Position numbers and translations under genes: made by a program. 51,622 nt of DNA, from assembly GCA_021785795.1 (NCBI GenBank), contig JAJYEK010000012.1:1-51622 (forward strand). Direction: 5' to 3'. This DNA is from Pseudomonadota bacterium. GTDB taxonomy: Bacteria; Pseudomonadota; Gammaproteobacteria; Acidiferrobacterales; UBA6901. Numbering within the stretch: position 1 is the first letter of the stretch; the number at the start of each line of letters is the position of its first letter. Below, in pieces: positions 6,862-14,532 of the stretch. The notes under the pieces were generated by a model that saw nothing but the letters and a program-made list of their open reading frames with translations, ran no database searches and had not been told where the DNA came from.

Positions 6862-9552
6862 TCAATGAGCTTCGTCCCAGTCCAGCCCGGTGCCGATATC
6901 GACGACCAGGGGGACGGCAAGGCGGGCCACCCCGGTCATGAGCTGGCGGACCTCCTGGCCGACCGCCCCCAGCTCCGCTTCCGGAACCTCGAAGACGAGC
7001 TCGTCATGCACCTGCATGATCATCCGTGCCTGGGTCCCGGATTCCAGAATCCACGAATCCACAGCCAGCATGGCCAGCTTGATGAGGTCGGCGGCAGTCC
7101 CCTGCATGGGTGCATTGATTGCCGTGCGCTCAGCGTATTGCCGGCGGGCCTGGTTGGCCGTGTTGATTTCCGGCAGGTACAGCCGCCGCCCGAATACGGT
7201 TTCGACATAACCGGCCGCATGTGCCTGGGCGCGAGTGCGGTCCATAAAGTCCCTGACGCCGGGATAGCGTGCGAAATACAGGTCGATATAGGCCTGTGCG
7301 GCGCCGCGGTCGATACGCAGCTGCTGCGCTAGCCCAAACGAGGACATGCCGTAGATCAGGCCAAAGTTGATCGCCTTGGCGTTGCGGCGCATTTCGTCGC
7401 TCACCTCATCGGGCGACACGCCGAACACCTCTGCGGCTGTCGCCCTGTGCACATCCGAACCCTGTTCAAAGGCAGCGAGCAGGCCAGGGTCGCCAGACAG
7501 GTGCGCCATGATCCGCAGTTCGATCTGCGAGTAATCCGCCGACAGCAGCCGGTTTCCCGGTTCTGGGACAAACGCCTTGCGGATACGGCGGCCCTCGGCG
7601 GTACGCACGGGGATGTTCTGCAAGTTCGGGTCGGAAGAAGACAGCCGCCCGGTGGCTGCTACGGCCTGATGGTAGGAAGTGTGAACACGTCCGGTGCGGG
7701 GGTTGACCATCTCCGGAAGTTTGTCGGTATAGGTCGACTTCAGCTTGGCGATGCCCCGATATTCCAGGATCACGCGCGGCAGCGGGTAGTCGATCGACAG
7801 TTCCTGCAGCACCTCCTCGGCGGTCGATGGCTGCCCCTTTGGAGTTTTCTTCAGGACCGGAAGCTTCAATCGAACAAAAAGTATCTCCTGAATCTGGAGC
7901 GGCGAGGCCAAATTGAACGGCAGTTCCGCAAGCCGGTAAGCTTCTTGTTCCAGTTCCGCGAGCCGCTGCGCCAGTTCTCCGCTCTGGCGACGCAGCATTT
8001 CGGTGTCGATCCGCACGCCATGGCGCTCGATCCGGGATAGCACCGGGACCAAAGGCATTTCTATATCCCGGAACAGCTTTGCCAGGGACGGCAGCTGTTC
8101 GAGCCGCGGCCAGAGGTTCTGGTGCAACCGCAGGGTAATGTCCGCATCCTCCGCGGCGTACCGGGTTGCGCTGTCGATCGGGACCTCCCTGAAATTGATC
8201 TGGTTCTTCCCCTTTCCTGCGACTTCCTCGTAGGTGATCGTCTTGTAGCCGAGATATTTCAGCGCCAGGCCATCCATGTCGTGGCGAGAACCGGTGCTAT
8301 CCAGCACGTAGGATTCGAGCATGGTATCGAACTCAATGCCGCGCAGCTCGATTCCGTGGCGGGCCAGCACGCTCATGTCGTATTTGAGGTTCTGCCCAAC
8401 TTTCTTGTGCCGGTGGTCCTCGAGGAGATCCTTGAGTTTTTGCAGCACCAGGCCGCGGTCGAGCTGCGTTTGCATTGCCGGGCCGGTGTGCCCGATCGGC
8501 ACGTAAGCGCCTTCGCCGCAGCGATCGGTGAAAGACAGTCCGATCAGCTCGGCATTCATGACGTTGAGGTCGGTGGTTTCGGTGTCGATGGCAAACAGCT
8601 CGGCGGCCCGCAACCGCTCGATCCACCGGTCCAGCTGCGTCAACTCCAGCACGGTGTCGTAACCGGTAGTGCCGGCTTGCGCTTCAGTGCCGCGGTTGAT
8701 TCCACCAAGCGCCGCCAACCAGCTTTTGAATTCCAGGTCTTTGTACAACTGCCGCAGCTGTGCGTCATCGGGCGCTCGCCGCCGCAGGTCATGCGCAGTC
8801 ACGTCGAGTTTCACGCTGCGGTCCACCGTTGCCAGGCGCCGCGACAGTTCCACGGTTGCCAAGGATGCACGCAGATTCTCGCCGACCTTGCCGCCGATCT
8901 CAGAGGCGTGCTCCTTGATTGCATCCAGCGATCCGTATTGTTGGAGCCACTGGCTTGCGGTCTTAGGCCCGACCTTCGGTACCCCCGGAATGTTGTCGAC
9001 CGGGTCTCCCACGAGGGCCAGATAGTCGACGATGCGCTCCGGGGGCACGCCGAACTTCCTAATTACCCCGGCACGGTCGTAAGTCGTGTTGGTCATCGTG
9101 TCGATCAGGGTGATGCGGTCGCCGACGAGTTGCGCCAGGTCCTTGTCGCCGGTGGAAATGACCGTATCCATGCCGGAGGCGGCTGCCTGTCCGGCTAGAG
9201 TAGCGATGACGTCGTCGGCCTCAACGCCTTCAATTCTGAGCAGCGTAAGCCCCATGGCCTGCACCACGGCATGCAGCGGCGCAAGCTGCGCGCTCAGCTC
9301 TGTCGGCATGGGCGGCCGATTGGCCTTGTATTCGTCGTAGATGCTGTCACGAAAGGTCTTGCCGGGCGCATCGAATACTACGGCAATGTATTCCGGGTCG
9401 TAGTCGGCCAGGAGCTTGCGCAGCATATTGGCCACTCCGTAGATCGCCCCTGTATGCTCACCGCGGGAGTTGGTCAGCTTGGGCATGGCGTGAAATGCCC
9501 GGTACAAGTACGACGAGCCGTCAACGAGCACCAGGGGCCTGGGTTCTTTCAT
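6862..9552 (-). CDS. polA: DNA polymerase I
   Basis: Repair polymerase and Okazaki-fragment processing enzyme, 896 residues. All three domains are present. The 5'-nuclease comes first ('LVLVDGSSYLYRAFHA', 'VVFDAPGKTFRDSIYDEYKA', 'GVEADDVIATLA', 'STGDKDLAQLV'). Then a 3'-5' exonuclease that looks active ('FAIDTETTDLNVM', 'GQNLKYDMSVLA', 'YAAEDADITLRLH'). The family-A polymerase is last, with motif A 'SADYSQIELRIMAHLSGD', motif B 'RRNAKAINFGLIYGMSSFG' and motif C 'MQVHDELVFEVPEAE'. Convergent with engB, divergent from the LOG-family gene. The promoter must lie in the 44-bp gap to 9597. Confidence 0.98.
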   Translation of the reverse strand: MKEPRPLVLVDGSSYLYRAFHAMPKLTNSRGEHTGAIYGVANMLRKLLADYDPEYIAVVFDAPGKTFRDSIYDEYKANRPPMPTELSAQLAPLHAVVQAMGLTLLRIEGVEADDVIATLAGQAAASGMDTVISTGDKDLAQLVGDRITLIDTMTNTTYDRAGVIRKFGVPPERIVDYLALVGDPVDNIPGVPKVGPKTASQWLQQYGSLDAIKEHASEIGGKVGENLRASLATVELSRRLATVDRSVKLDVTAHDLRRRAPDDAQLRQLYKDLEFKSWLAALGGINRGTEAQAGTTGYDTVLELTQLDRWIERLRAAELFAIDTETTDLNVMNAELIGLSFTDRCGEGAYVPIGHTGPAMQTQLDRGLVLQKLKDLLEDHRHKKVGQNLKYDMSVLARHGIELRGIEFDTMLESYVLDSTGSRHDMDGLALKYLGYKTITYEEVAGKGKNQINFREVPIDSATRYAAEDADITLRLHQNLWPRLEQLPSLAKLFRDIEMPLVPVLSRIERHGVRIDTEMLRRQSGELAQRLAELEQEAYRLAELPFNLASPLQIQEILFVRLKLPVLKKTPKGQPSTAEEVLQELSIDYPLPRVILEYRGIAKLKSTYTDKLPEMVNPRTGRVHTSYHQAVAATGRLSSSDPNLQNIPVRTAEGRRIRKAFVPEPGNRLLSADYSQIELRIMAHLSGDPGLLAAFEQGSDVHRATAAEVFGVSPDEVSDEMRRNAKAINFGLIYGMSSFGLAQQLRIDRGAAQAYIDLYFARYPGVRDFMDRTRAQAHAAGYVETVFGRRLYLPEINTANQARRQYAERTAINAPMQGTAADLIKLAMLAVDSWILESGTQARMIMQVHDELVFEVPEAELGAVGQEVRQLMTGVARLAVPLVVDIGTGLDWDEAH

Positions 9553-9596
9553 GCTGTGAGGATCCCCCGCTTTATGCTAAAAAGGCAACTATAACC

Positions 9597-10331
9597 ATGA
9601 AGAACGATTTCCCCGTATCCCAGAAGCCCGCCGACTCGCTCGCTTCTCCGTCCTCTACGCTCTCGCGCGAGTCCTGGAAGATATTCCAGATCATGGCCGA
9701 ATTCGTCGAGGGGTTCGAGCGGCTTGCCCTCATCCGGCCATCGGTGAGCATCTTCGGGTCGGCCCGCATCGCGCCGGGACACCCGTATTATGTCGCCGCC
9801 GAAGAGATATCCCGGCTGCTGTCCGATGCCGGCTTTTCCGTTGTGAGCGGCGGCGGTCCGGGCATCATGGAAGCTGCCAACAAGGGCGCCTTTGCTGGAA
9901 AGTCCGCGAGCGTCGGGGTGAACATCAAGCTTCCGCACGAGCAGCAGACCAACTCCTACCAGAACATCAGCCTGAGCTTTCGCCATTTCTTCGCGCGCAA
10001 GGTCATGTTCGTGAAATATGCCTCTGCCTATGTTGTTCTTCCGGGTGGTTTCGGCACTCTCGACGAGCTTGCCGAAATACTCACCTTGGTACAGACCGGC
10101 AAGGGCAAGCGTATCCCGATCATACTGGTGCACCGGCCCTTCTGGGCTGGTCTCGTCGAATGGTTCCAGGACACCCTGGTGGCCGAAGGCACGATCAGCA
10201 AGGATGACCTGCAGCTGTTCGTGCTGGTCGACCGGCCGCAAGATGTGCTGGATGCCATATTCCGGTATTATGAAGGACGTGGGGGATTTGGACTATCCGC
10301 GGAAGAGCGGGAGAAGGAGCTCGATCTGTGA
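9597..10331 (+). CDS. LOG-family protein (TIGR00730-type Rossmann fold)
   Basis: 244 residues. The family signature 'LPGGFGTLDELAEILTLVQ' (PGGxGTxxE) and 'VVSGGGPGIMEAANKGA' are intact. These form the nucleotide-monophosphate phosphoribohydrolase site in LOG and PpnN enzymes, so cleavage of a nucleotide N-glycosidic bond is likely, but the substrate cannot be read from sequence. The start is the ATG at 9597 (MKNDFPVS); the open frame upstream is antisense to polA. A TATGCT box lies 23 bp before the start. The stop overlaps the GTG start of the DUF2782 gene. Confidence 0.88.
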   Translation: MKNDFPVSQKPADSLASPSSTLSRESWKIFQIMAEFVEGFERLALIRPSVSIFGSARIAPGHPYYVAAEEISRLLSDAGFSVVSGGGPGIMEAANKGAFAGKSASVGVNIKLPHEQQTNSYQNISLSFRHFFARKVMFVKYASAYVVLPGGFGTLDELAEILTLVQTGKGKRIPIILVHRPFWAGLVEWFQDTLVAEGTISKDDLQLFVLVDRPQDVLDAIFRYYEGRGGFGLSAEEREKELDL

Positions 10332-10720
10332 ATCGATACGCCTCGGGTGCTGGATTTTCAATGCGTATGTCCTGGCTGCTGGCGGTTCTTCTGCTTCTAC
10401 CGTGCGCCATTGCGTGCGCGGCAGACGGCAGTAGCAGTGCGGGTGAAGCACAGCCGCCGGTGCCGGCGGCAAAGTTCCCCCCGCCGCATCCACCCGCGGA
10501 ATCCACCGACCGCCTTCCAGCCCCCGAGGTCACCATAACGACCCGCGGGACGACCCGCTACGAAGAGTATCGCGTAGGCGGTGTGCTGTACATGATCGAG
10601 GTGATTCCCGCCAAAGGGCCTCCCTATTACCTCATCGACCGAAGCGGCACCGGACATTTTACCCGCAGCAATATTGCCCCACAGTTGTCGCCGCCGATGT
10701 GGCTGATCAAGCGCTTTTGA
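10328..10720 (+). CDS. DUF2782 family periplasmic protein
   Basis: 130 residues from a GTG that overlaps the previous stop (GTGA); an ATG at 10361 would also leave the signal peptide intact. There is an N-terminal hydrophobic signal ('MSWLLAVLLLLPCAIAC', cleavage near 'ACAADG'), a Pro-rich linker, and the conserved block 'EVTITTRGTTRYEEYRVGG', 'LYMIEVIPAKGPPYYLID', ending 'SPPMWLIKRF'. This matches DUF2782 proteins that accompany polA and homoserine kinase in many gammaproteobacteria. The function is unknown. Confidence 0.85.
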   Translation: MNRYASGAGFSMRMSWLLAVLLLLPCAIACAADGSSSAGEAQPPVPAAKFPPPHPPAESTDRLPAPEVTITTRGTTRYEEYRVGGVLYMIEVIPAKGPPYYLIDRSGTGHFTRSNIAPQLSPPMWLIKRF

Positions 10721-10730
10721 GACCGTAACC

Positions 10731-11699
10731 GTGCCGGCTGCTGCCCCAGCCGATGACCGTGCGCTGCAGCGATTTCTTGACGAATACGAAGCCGGAGCAG
10801 TGCTGGGCTGCGACCGAGTTCCGGCGCCTTCCGGCGACGAGAATTACCTCATCGCCACGGAGCGCGGCGCCTACGTGATCACGCTGTTTGCGGCCGACGC
10901 GACTGCGCCGAAGCTGGACCTGGCGGACCTGCTTACCCGCCAGCGGATTCCCTGTCCACGACCGCTTCGAAACATCACGGGGGGGCGGAGTGGAACGCTA
11001 TCCGGCCGGTCTGCTGTTCTCTCCATCCGGGGCCGTGGCCAGCTGCGGACCCGTGCCGGGGTGTCTGACTGCGCCGCGGTGGGAACGATGCTGGCACGGA
11101 TCCATATCGCTGGCAGAAGCGATCCGCCGCCGCTTATGGAGAAACCTAGGGCACAGGGGTGGCGGGACCTGGCCGCTGGCGTCCGGACGCGGGTAGGCCG
11201 CGACGACGAGCGGTTGATTGCCGGCGAGCTGGCATTCCAGTCCCTCTACCGCTTTTCCGATCTGCCCCGCGGAACCATCCATTCCTGCCCGGTCCGCGCC
11301 GTTGTTCTGTTTGAGGAGGGGCGTGTCACCAGCCTGGTGGGTGTTCCAGGTTTTCGCGCCGATGTCCTGCTGTATGATCTGGCAGTTGCCGTAAACGACT
11401 GGTGTAGCCGCGATGATGGTGGGCTGGACGGGCAACTGGCGGGCGCGACTCTCGACGCCTACCATGCGCACCGCCCCCTGAGCGCCCTGGAGCGTGGAGC
11501 GTGGCCGGTGCTGCTGCGCGCAGCCGCCTTGCACAGCTGGCTACGCGCGCTTTACGATGCACACACTTCGCGCTCGCAATGCGGCCCATCCGGTGCCGAT
11601 CCGGAGGCGCTAGGGCGGATTCTGCGGCAGCGAATCGACAACGAATCGATGGCGCGTGCTGTCTGGCCGGCTTGCAGGCCGTATGGGAGCGTTGGATAA
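10731..11699 (+). CDS. Homoserine-kinase-type (ThrB, APH fold) protein lacking catalytic residues
   Basis: 322 residues in the position where gammaproteobacteria carry thrB (after polA and DUF2782). The scaffold is clearly the APH-like homoserine kinase: 'GDENYLIATERGAYVITLF', 'LLTRQRIPCPRPL', 'VGTMLARIHIAG', 'LLYDLAVAVNDWCS', 'AYHAHRPLSALERGAWPVL' and 'ALHSWLRALYDAH'. The active site is destroyed. The catalytic loop HADLFRDNVLF of the family reads 'HSCPVRAVVLF' (H184–F194), losing the catalytic Asp and the metal-binding Asp/Asn. The metal-binding IDFYFA segment reads 'VGVPGF' near residue 206, losing its Asp. The frame is nevertheless intact with a good codon pattern. It may be a pseudokinase with another role, or a gene in early decay; homoserine kinase activity is not expected. 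Confidence 0.8.
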   Translation: MPAAAPADDRALQRFLDEYEAGAVLGCDRVPAPSGDENYLIATERGAYVITLFAADATAPKLDLADLLTRQRIPCPRPLRNITGGRSGTLSGRSAVLSIRGRGQLRTRAGVSDCAAVGTMLARIHIAGRSDPPPLMEKPRAQGWRDLAAGVRTRVGRDDERLIAGELAFQSLYRFSDLPRGTIHSCPVRAVVLFEEGRVTSLVGVPGFRADVLLYDLAVAVNDWCSRDDGGLDGQLAGATLDAYHAHRPLSALERGAWPVLLRAAALHSWLRALYDAHTSRSQCGPSGADPEALGRILRQRIDNESMARAVWPACRPYGSVG

Positions 11700-11756
11700 G
11701 CGGGGCATGGACGCGCGCCGGCTACCACACCAGACACTTCTAGAATTGGAAGAGGA

Positions 11757-12545
11757 GTGGCGGTATTGAAATCAACGAATAGCGGGGCCCGGCGCGGACT
11801 GTCCTGGATCGCCGGAGGCTGGAGGCTGGTGCGCAGGGACTGGGTGCATTGGCTGGGAATGAGCGGCATTTACATGGCGATCGCCATCGCGCTCCAGATG
11901 GTCCCGTTCATTGGAGTCCTTATCCTGATTCTGGTCAGTCCTGCTCTGCTTGCCGGTGTGCTGCGTGGTGTCCGGAACCTTGAGGATCAGGCCCGGGGAG
12001 TGCGCGGAGGCAGTGCCCGCGGCGCAGGGGGGCATCTGCATCGTGCCATACGCCAGCTGTTCAGCGGTTTTTCGAAGGAAAATGACCTGCTCCCGGTCAT
12101 GGTGATCAGTACGCTGACTTTGAGCGCGGCGGTGGTCATAGAGATTCTTGCCCAGCTGCTCAAGGTCGGAGGCCCGGCGCTGCCGGCAATGCTTGCCGGC
12201 AGTGTCGGGCCTGCGATCTGGCTGCCGGCGCTGGTGAGTCTGGTCATCGTTCTGGTATTGCAGATCGCCCTGGTGATGGCTATCTTCTATGCAGTGCCCC
12301 TGGTACTGTTCAGGAAGGAGTATCCGCTGGCCGCCATCGAGAAGAGCTTTCGTGCCTGCCTCCATAACGCACTTCCGCTCGTGGTGTTCGGTCTGCCGTT
12401 TGCGTTTGTCAGCACCATAGCGGATGTGCTGTATTTCGCGCTCCATTTTCCGAAGGATGATCTGGCGCTGTTCGTCCTCGGACTGGTCACGCTGCCATTG
12501 TTTGTGGGCGGCCTGTACTGCAGCTACGAGGACGCGTTCGGTTAA
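11757..12545 (+). CDS. BPSS1780-like multi-pass membrane protein
   Basis: 262 residues from GTG at 11757. A TTG at 11766 with AGGAG eight bases upstream is an equally good start and would remove three residues. About five or six hydrophobic segments are visible, for example 'GIYMAIAIALQMVPFIGVL', 'LVIVLVLQIALVMAIFYAV' and 'LALFVLGLVTLPLFVGGLY'. A cytoplasmic Gly/Arg-rich loop follows the second. The 'GWRLVRRDWVHWL' start and 'PLVLFRKEYPLAAIEKSFRA' fit the BPSS1780 family of uncharacterised inner-membrane proteins. It ends at a strong terminator. Function unknown. Confidence 0.75.
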   Translation: MAVLKSTNSGARRGLSWIAGGWRLVRRDWVHWLGMSGIYMAIAIALQMVPFIGVLILILVSPALLAGVLRGVRNLEDQARGVRGGSARGAGGHLHRAIRQLFSGFSKENDLLPVMVISTLTLSAAVVIEILAQLLKVGGPALPAMLAGSVGPAIWLPALVSLVIVLVLQIALVMAIFYAVPLVLFRKEYPLAAIEKSFRACLHNALPLVVFGLPFAFVSTIADVLYFALHFPKDDLALFVLGLVTLPLFVGGLYCSYEDAFG

Positions 12546-12575
12546 CAACAACGACAAAGTCTTAGAAGACGTGTT

Positions 12576-12603
12576 AACGGCCACCGCGGTGGCCGTTTTT
12601 TTC
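12576..12603 (+). terminator. Rho-independent terminator
   Basis: The perfect palindrome AACGGCCACC-GC-GGTGGCCGTT (12576–12597) runs into eight T. It lies 30 bp after the membrane-protein stop and just before the deacetylase gene. Confidence 0.92.
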
Positions 12604-12657
12604 TCCCCGCGAGCCGGAGCGTGACGGCTCGGTGGCAGCCGGCGAGGCGCGATCGAC

Positions 12658-13593
12658 ATGCGACTGCAGCTGTATTATGGCGCCGACCTGGCGCGTTACG
12701 GTTTTGGCGGTGGCCATCCCTTCGGTACTGACCGGCTGGACGCATTTTGGCAGCAATGCGTGAGCGGCGGACTGCGGGAGCGGGTGGACATTGCCATGCC
12801 GGTACTCGCCACGGAATCCGAGTTGTTGCGCTTTCATACGAGCGACTATGTCGCGCGCGTGCGGCGTCTCTCGGAAAGCGGAAATGGATACCTCGACAGC
12901 GGCGACACGCCGGCGTTCCCGGGGGTATTCGAGGCCGCGTCATACGTCGTCGGTTCTACTCTCGATGCGGTCAATCGAGTGGTGGCGGGCGGTGTGCGCG
13001 GTTTCGTGCCAATCGCCGGCCTGCACCATGCCCGCCGTGATTCGGCGGCAGGCTTTTGCGTCTTCAATGACGTGGGCGTGGCAATCGAAACACTACGCGA
13101 GATCCACCATATCCGCCGCATCGCTTATATAGACATCGACGCCCACCACGGCGACGGGGTTTTTTACGCTTATGAAAGCGATCCGGACCTGCTCATTGCC
13201 GATGTGCACGAAGACGGTCGTTATCTTTATCCCGGCACCGGTGCCGAAAGCGAAACCGGCACCGGCGACGCTGTCGGAACAAAAATCAACATCCCCATGA
13301 AGCCCGGCGCAGACGACGCAGATTTCTGGCGCGCATGGCCGCGCGTTGAGGAATTTCTTCGGAACGGACAACCGCAGTTCATCCTGTTCCAGGCTGGTGC
13401 CGACAGCCTCGCGGGAGATCCGCTCACCCACCTAAGCTATTCCGCCGCCGTGCACGGTTATGTCGCCACCCGCTTACGGCTGCTGGCCGACGAGTGCTGC
13501 GGTGGGCGCCTGGTGGCCATGGGCGGAGGGGGTTACGACCATGGGAATCTTGCCCGCGCCTGGACCGCAGTAGCCGAGGCGATGATCGGTTGA
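12658..13593 (+). CDS. Histone-deacetylase-family (AcuC-like) amidohydrolase
   Basis: A 311-residue arginase/deacetylase-fold zinc enzyme. The catalytic His pair is in 'GLHHARRDSAAG' (H123, H124). The zinc ligands are in 'YIDIDAHHGDGV' (D159/D161/H163), with the last ligand region in 'FQAGADSLAGDPL', and 'MGGGGYD' closes the pocket. Such bacterial proteins deacetylate acetyl-lysine, acetylpolyamines or related amides; the substrate cannot be assigned. The ATG at 12658 has GAGG ten bases upstream. It is a single gene after a terminator, convergent with the GGDEF-like gene at 13623. Confidence 0.88.
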   Translation: MRLQLYYGADLARYGFGGGHPFGTDRLDAFWQQCVSGGLRERVDIAMPVLATESELLRFHTSDYVARVRRLSESGNGYLDSGDTPAFPGVFEAASYVVGSTLDAVNRVVAGGVRGFVPIAGLHHARRDSAAGFCVFNDVGVAIETLREIHHIRRIAYIDIDAHHGDGVFYAYESDPDLLIADVHEDGRYLYPGTGAESETGTGDAVGTKINIPMKPGADDADFWRAWPRVEEFLRNGQPQFILFQAGADSLAGDPLTHLSYSAAVHGYVATRLRLLADECCGGRLVAMGGGGYDHGNLARAWTAVAEAMIG

Positions 13594-13622
13594 GGCGGCG
13601 TGGCCGCCCGACTCCGGACCGT

Positions 13623-14396
13623 TCAGGCTGATTTTTTGCCGCCGGCGCGGCCGCCGGCCGATTTCCCCGTACCGGACGCCGCGTGTTCCACCCGGGTGAG
13701 CACCTGTTCCAGATCCTCACCCTTGCGGAATTCCGTTGCGCCCAAGGTAACGCTGATCTTTATTTTCTGGCCGCCCAGCGACAGCGCCGCCGCGGCCACG
13801 CCCCGGCGAACGCGCTCGGTAATCTTGCCGGCGTCCTTGAGCTTGGTGTGTGGCAGCAGGATGAGAAACTCCTTTTCCCCGTATCGGCCGGCCCGATCAG
13901 GCATGCGCAGGGTCTCTCCGAGTACTGCCGCAACGGTCTGGAGAATCTGCTCGGCGGCCTTTCTTCCATGGGTATCAGCCAGTTGCTCGAGGTCATCGAT
14001 TTTCGCCATCGCAACCGAGAGCGGATCTCCGTAGCGCTCCGCCTGGGCCATCGCCTCGATCAGGCTGGAGGTGATGCCGCGGCGGTTGGCCAGACGCGTC
14101 ACCGGATCGGTCACGGCCGTGCGGTTGGTGTCGACAAGACCGGTTGCCTTCAGTCGCTGCGCATATTCCCGTGCCATGGGGGCCCGAATCAGGGCGTGGA
14201 CCGTAGGCAGCAGTATTGCCGTCATCAGGGCCGACCCCGCCAGGACGAGGACTAACGGCGGCCTGGAGACCTGTGCCGCATAGACGATCAGCAGGGTAAT
14301 TGCAGTGCTTGCGGCAAATATGACCAGCGCCACCGTCAGCAGTGGCAGCACCTGTGACCGCGTCCCATCGGATGTTTTCGCAGCGTGACTCGGCAT
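13623..14396 (-). CDS. Membrane protein with degenerate GGDEF domain
   Basis: 257 residues: two N-terminal transmembrane segments (about 17–41 and 47–70), then a GGDEF-type domain beginning 'DPVTRLANRRG' (97–107). The metal-binding strand keeps an Asp ('MAKIDDLEQ', D134/D135), but the signature is GEKEF (G173–F177) instead of GGDEF, losing the second Gly and the D/E. Diguanylate cyclase activity is therefore doubtful. The tail is Gly/Lys/Arg-rich ('GKSAGGRAGGKKSA'). The GEKEF loop could still bind nucleotide or act as a dimerising sensor output. It lies downstream of uvrD on the same strand, with a 136-bp gap that shows nothing else. Confidence 0.78.
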   Translation of the reverse strand: MPSHAAKTSDGTRSQVLPLLTVALVIFAASTAITLLIVYAAQVSRPPLVLVLAGSALMTAILLPTVHALIRAPMAREYAQRLKATGLVDTNRTAVTDPVTRLANRRGITSSLIEAMAQAERYGDPLSVAMAKIDDLEQLADTHGRKAAEQILQTVAAVLGETLRMPDRAGRYGEKEFLILLPHTKLKDAGKITERVRRGVAAAALSLGGQKIKISVTLGATEFRKGEDLEQVLTRVEHAASGTGKSAGGRAGGKKSA

Positions 14397-14532
14397 GGCT
14401 TACCCCGCTCTGGACGTACAAATCCGCTCTCCGCGGCCATCCCTGCCCGACCGCCCCGCACCAGCAACTACTTTATCCGACAGATTGGCCCGCCGCCGGC
14501 AAAGTGTCAAATCCGCAGCGGCACTGGCGGGC

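Noticed and set aside
8122..9198. 358-codon plus-strand frame opposite polA
   Set aside because: Antisense to fully conserved polymerase I domains; no family features.
11772..12659. 295-codon minus-strand frame opposite the membrane protein
   Set aside because: The plus strand shows membrane helices and a terminator in register; the antisense product is rich in Gln/His/Arg without a domain.
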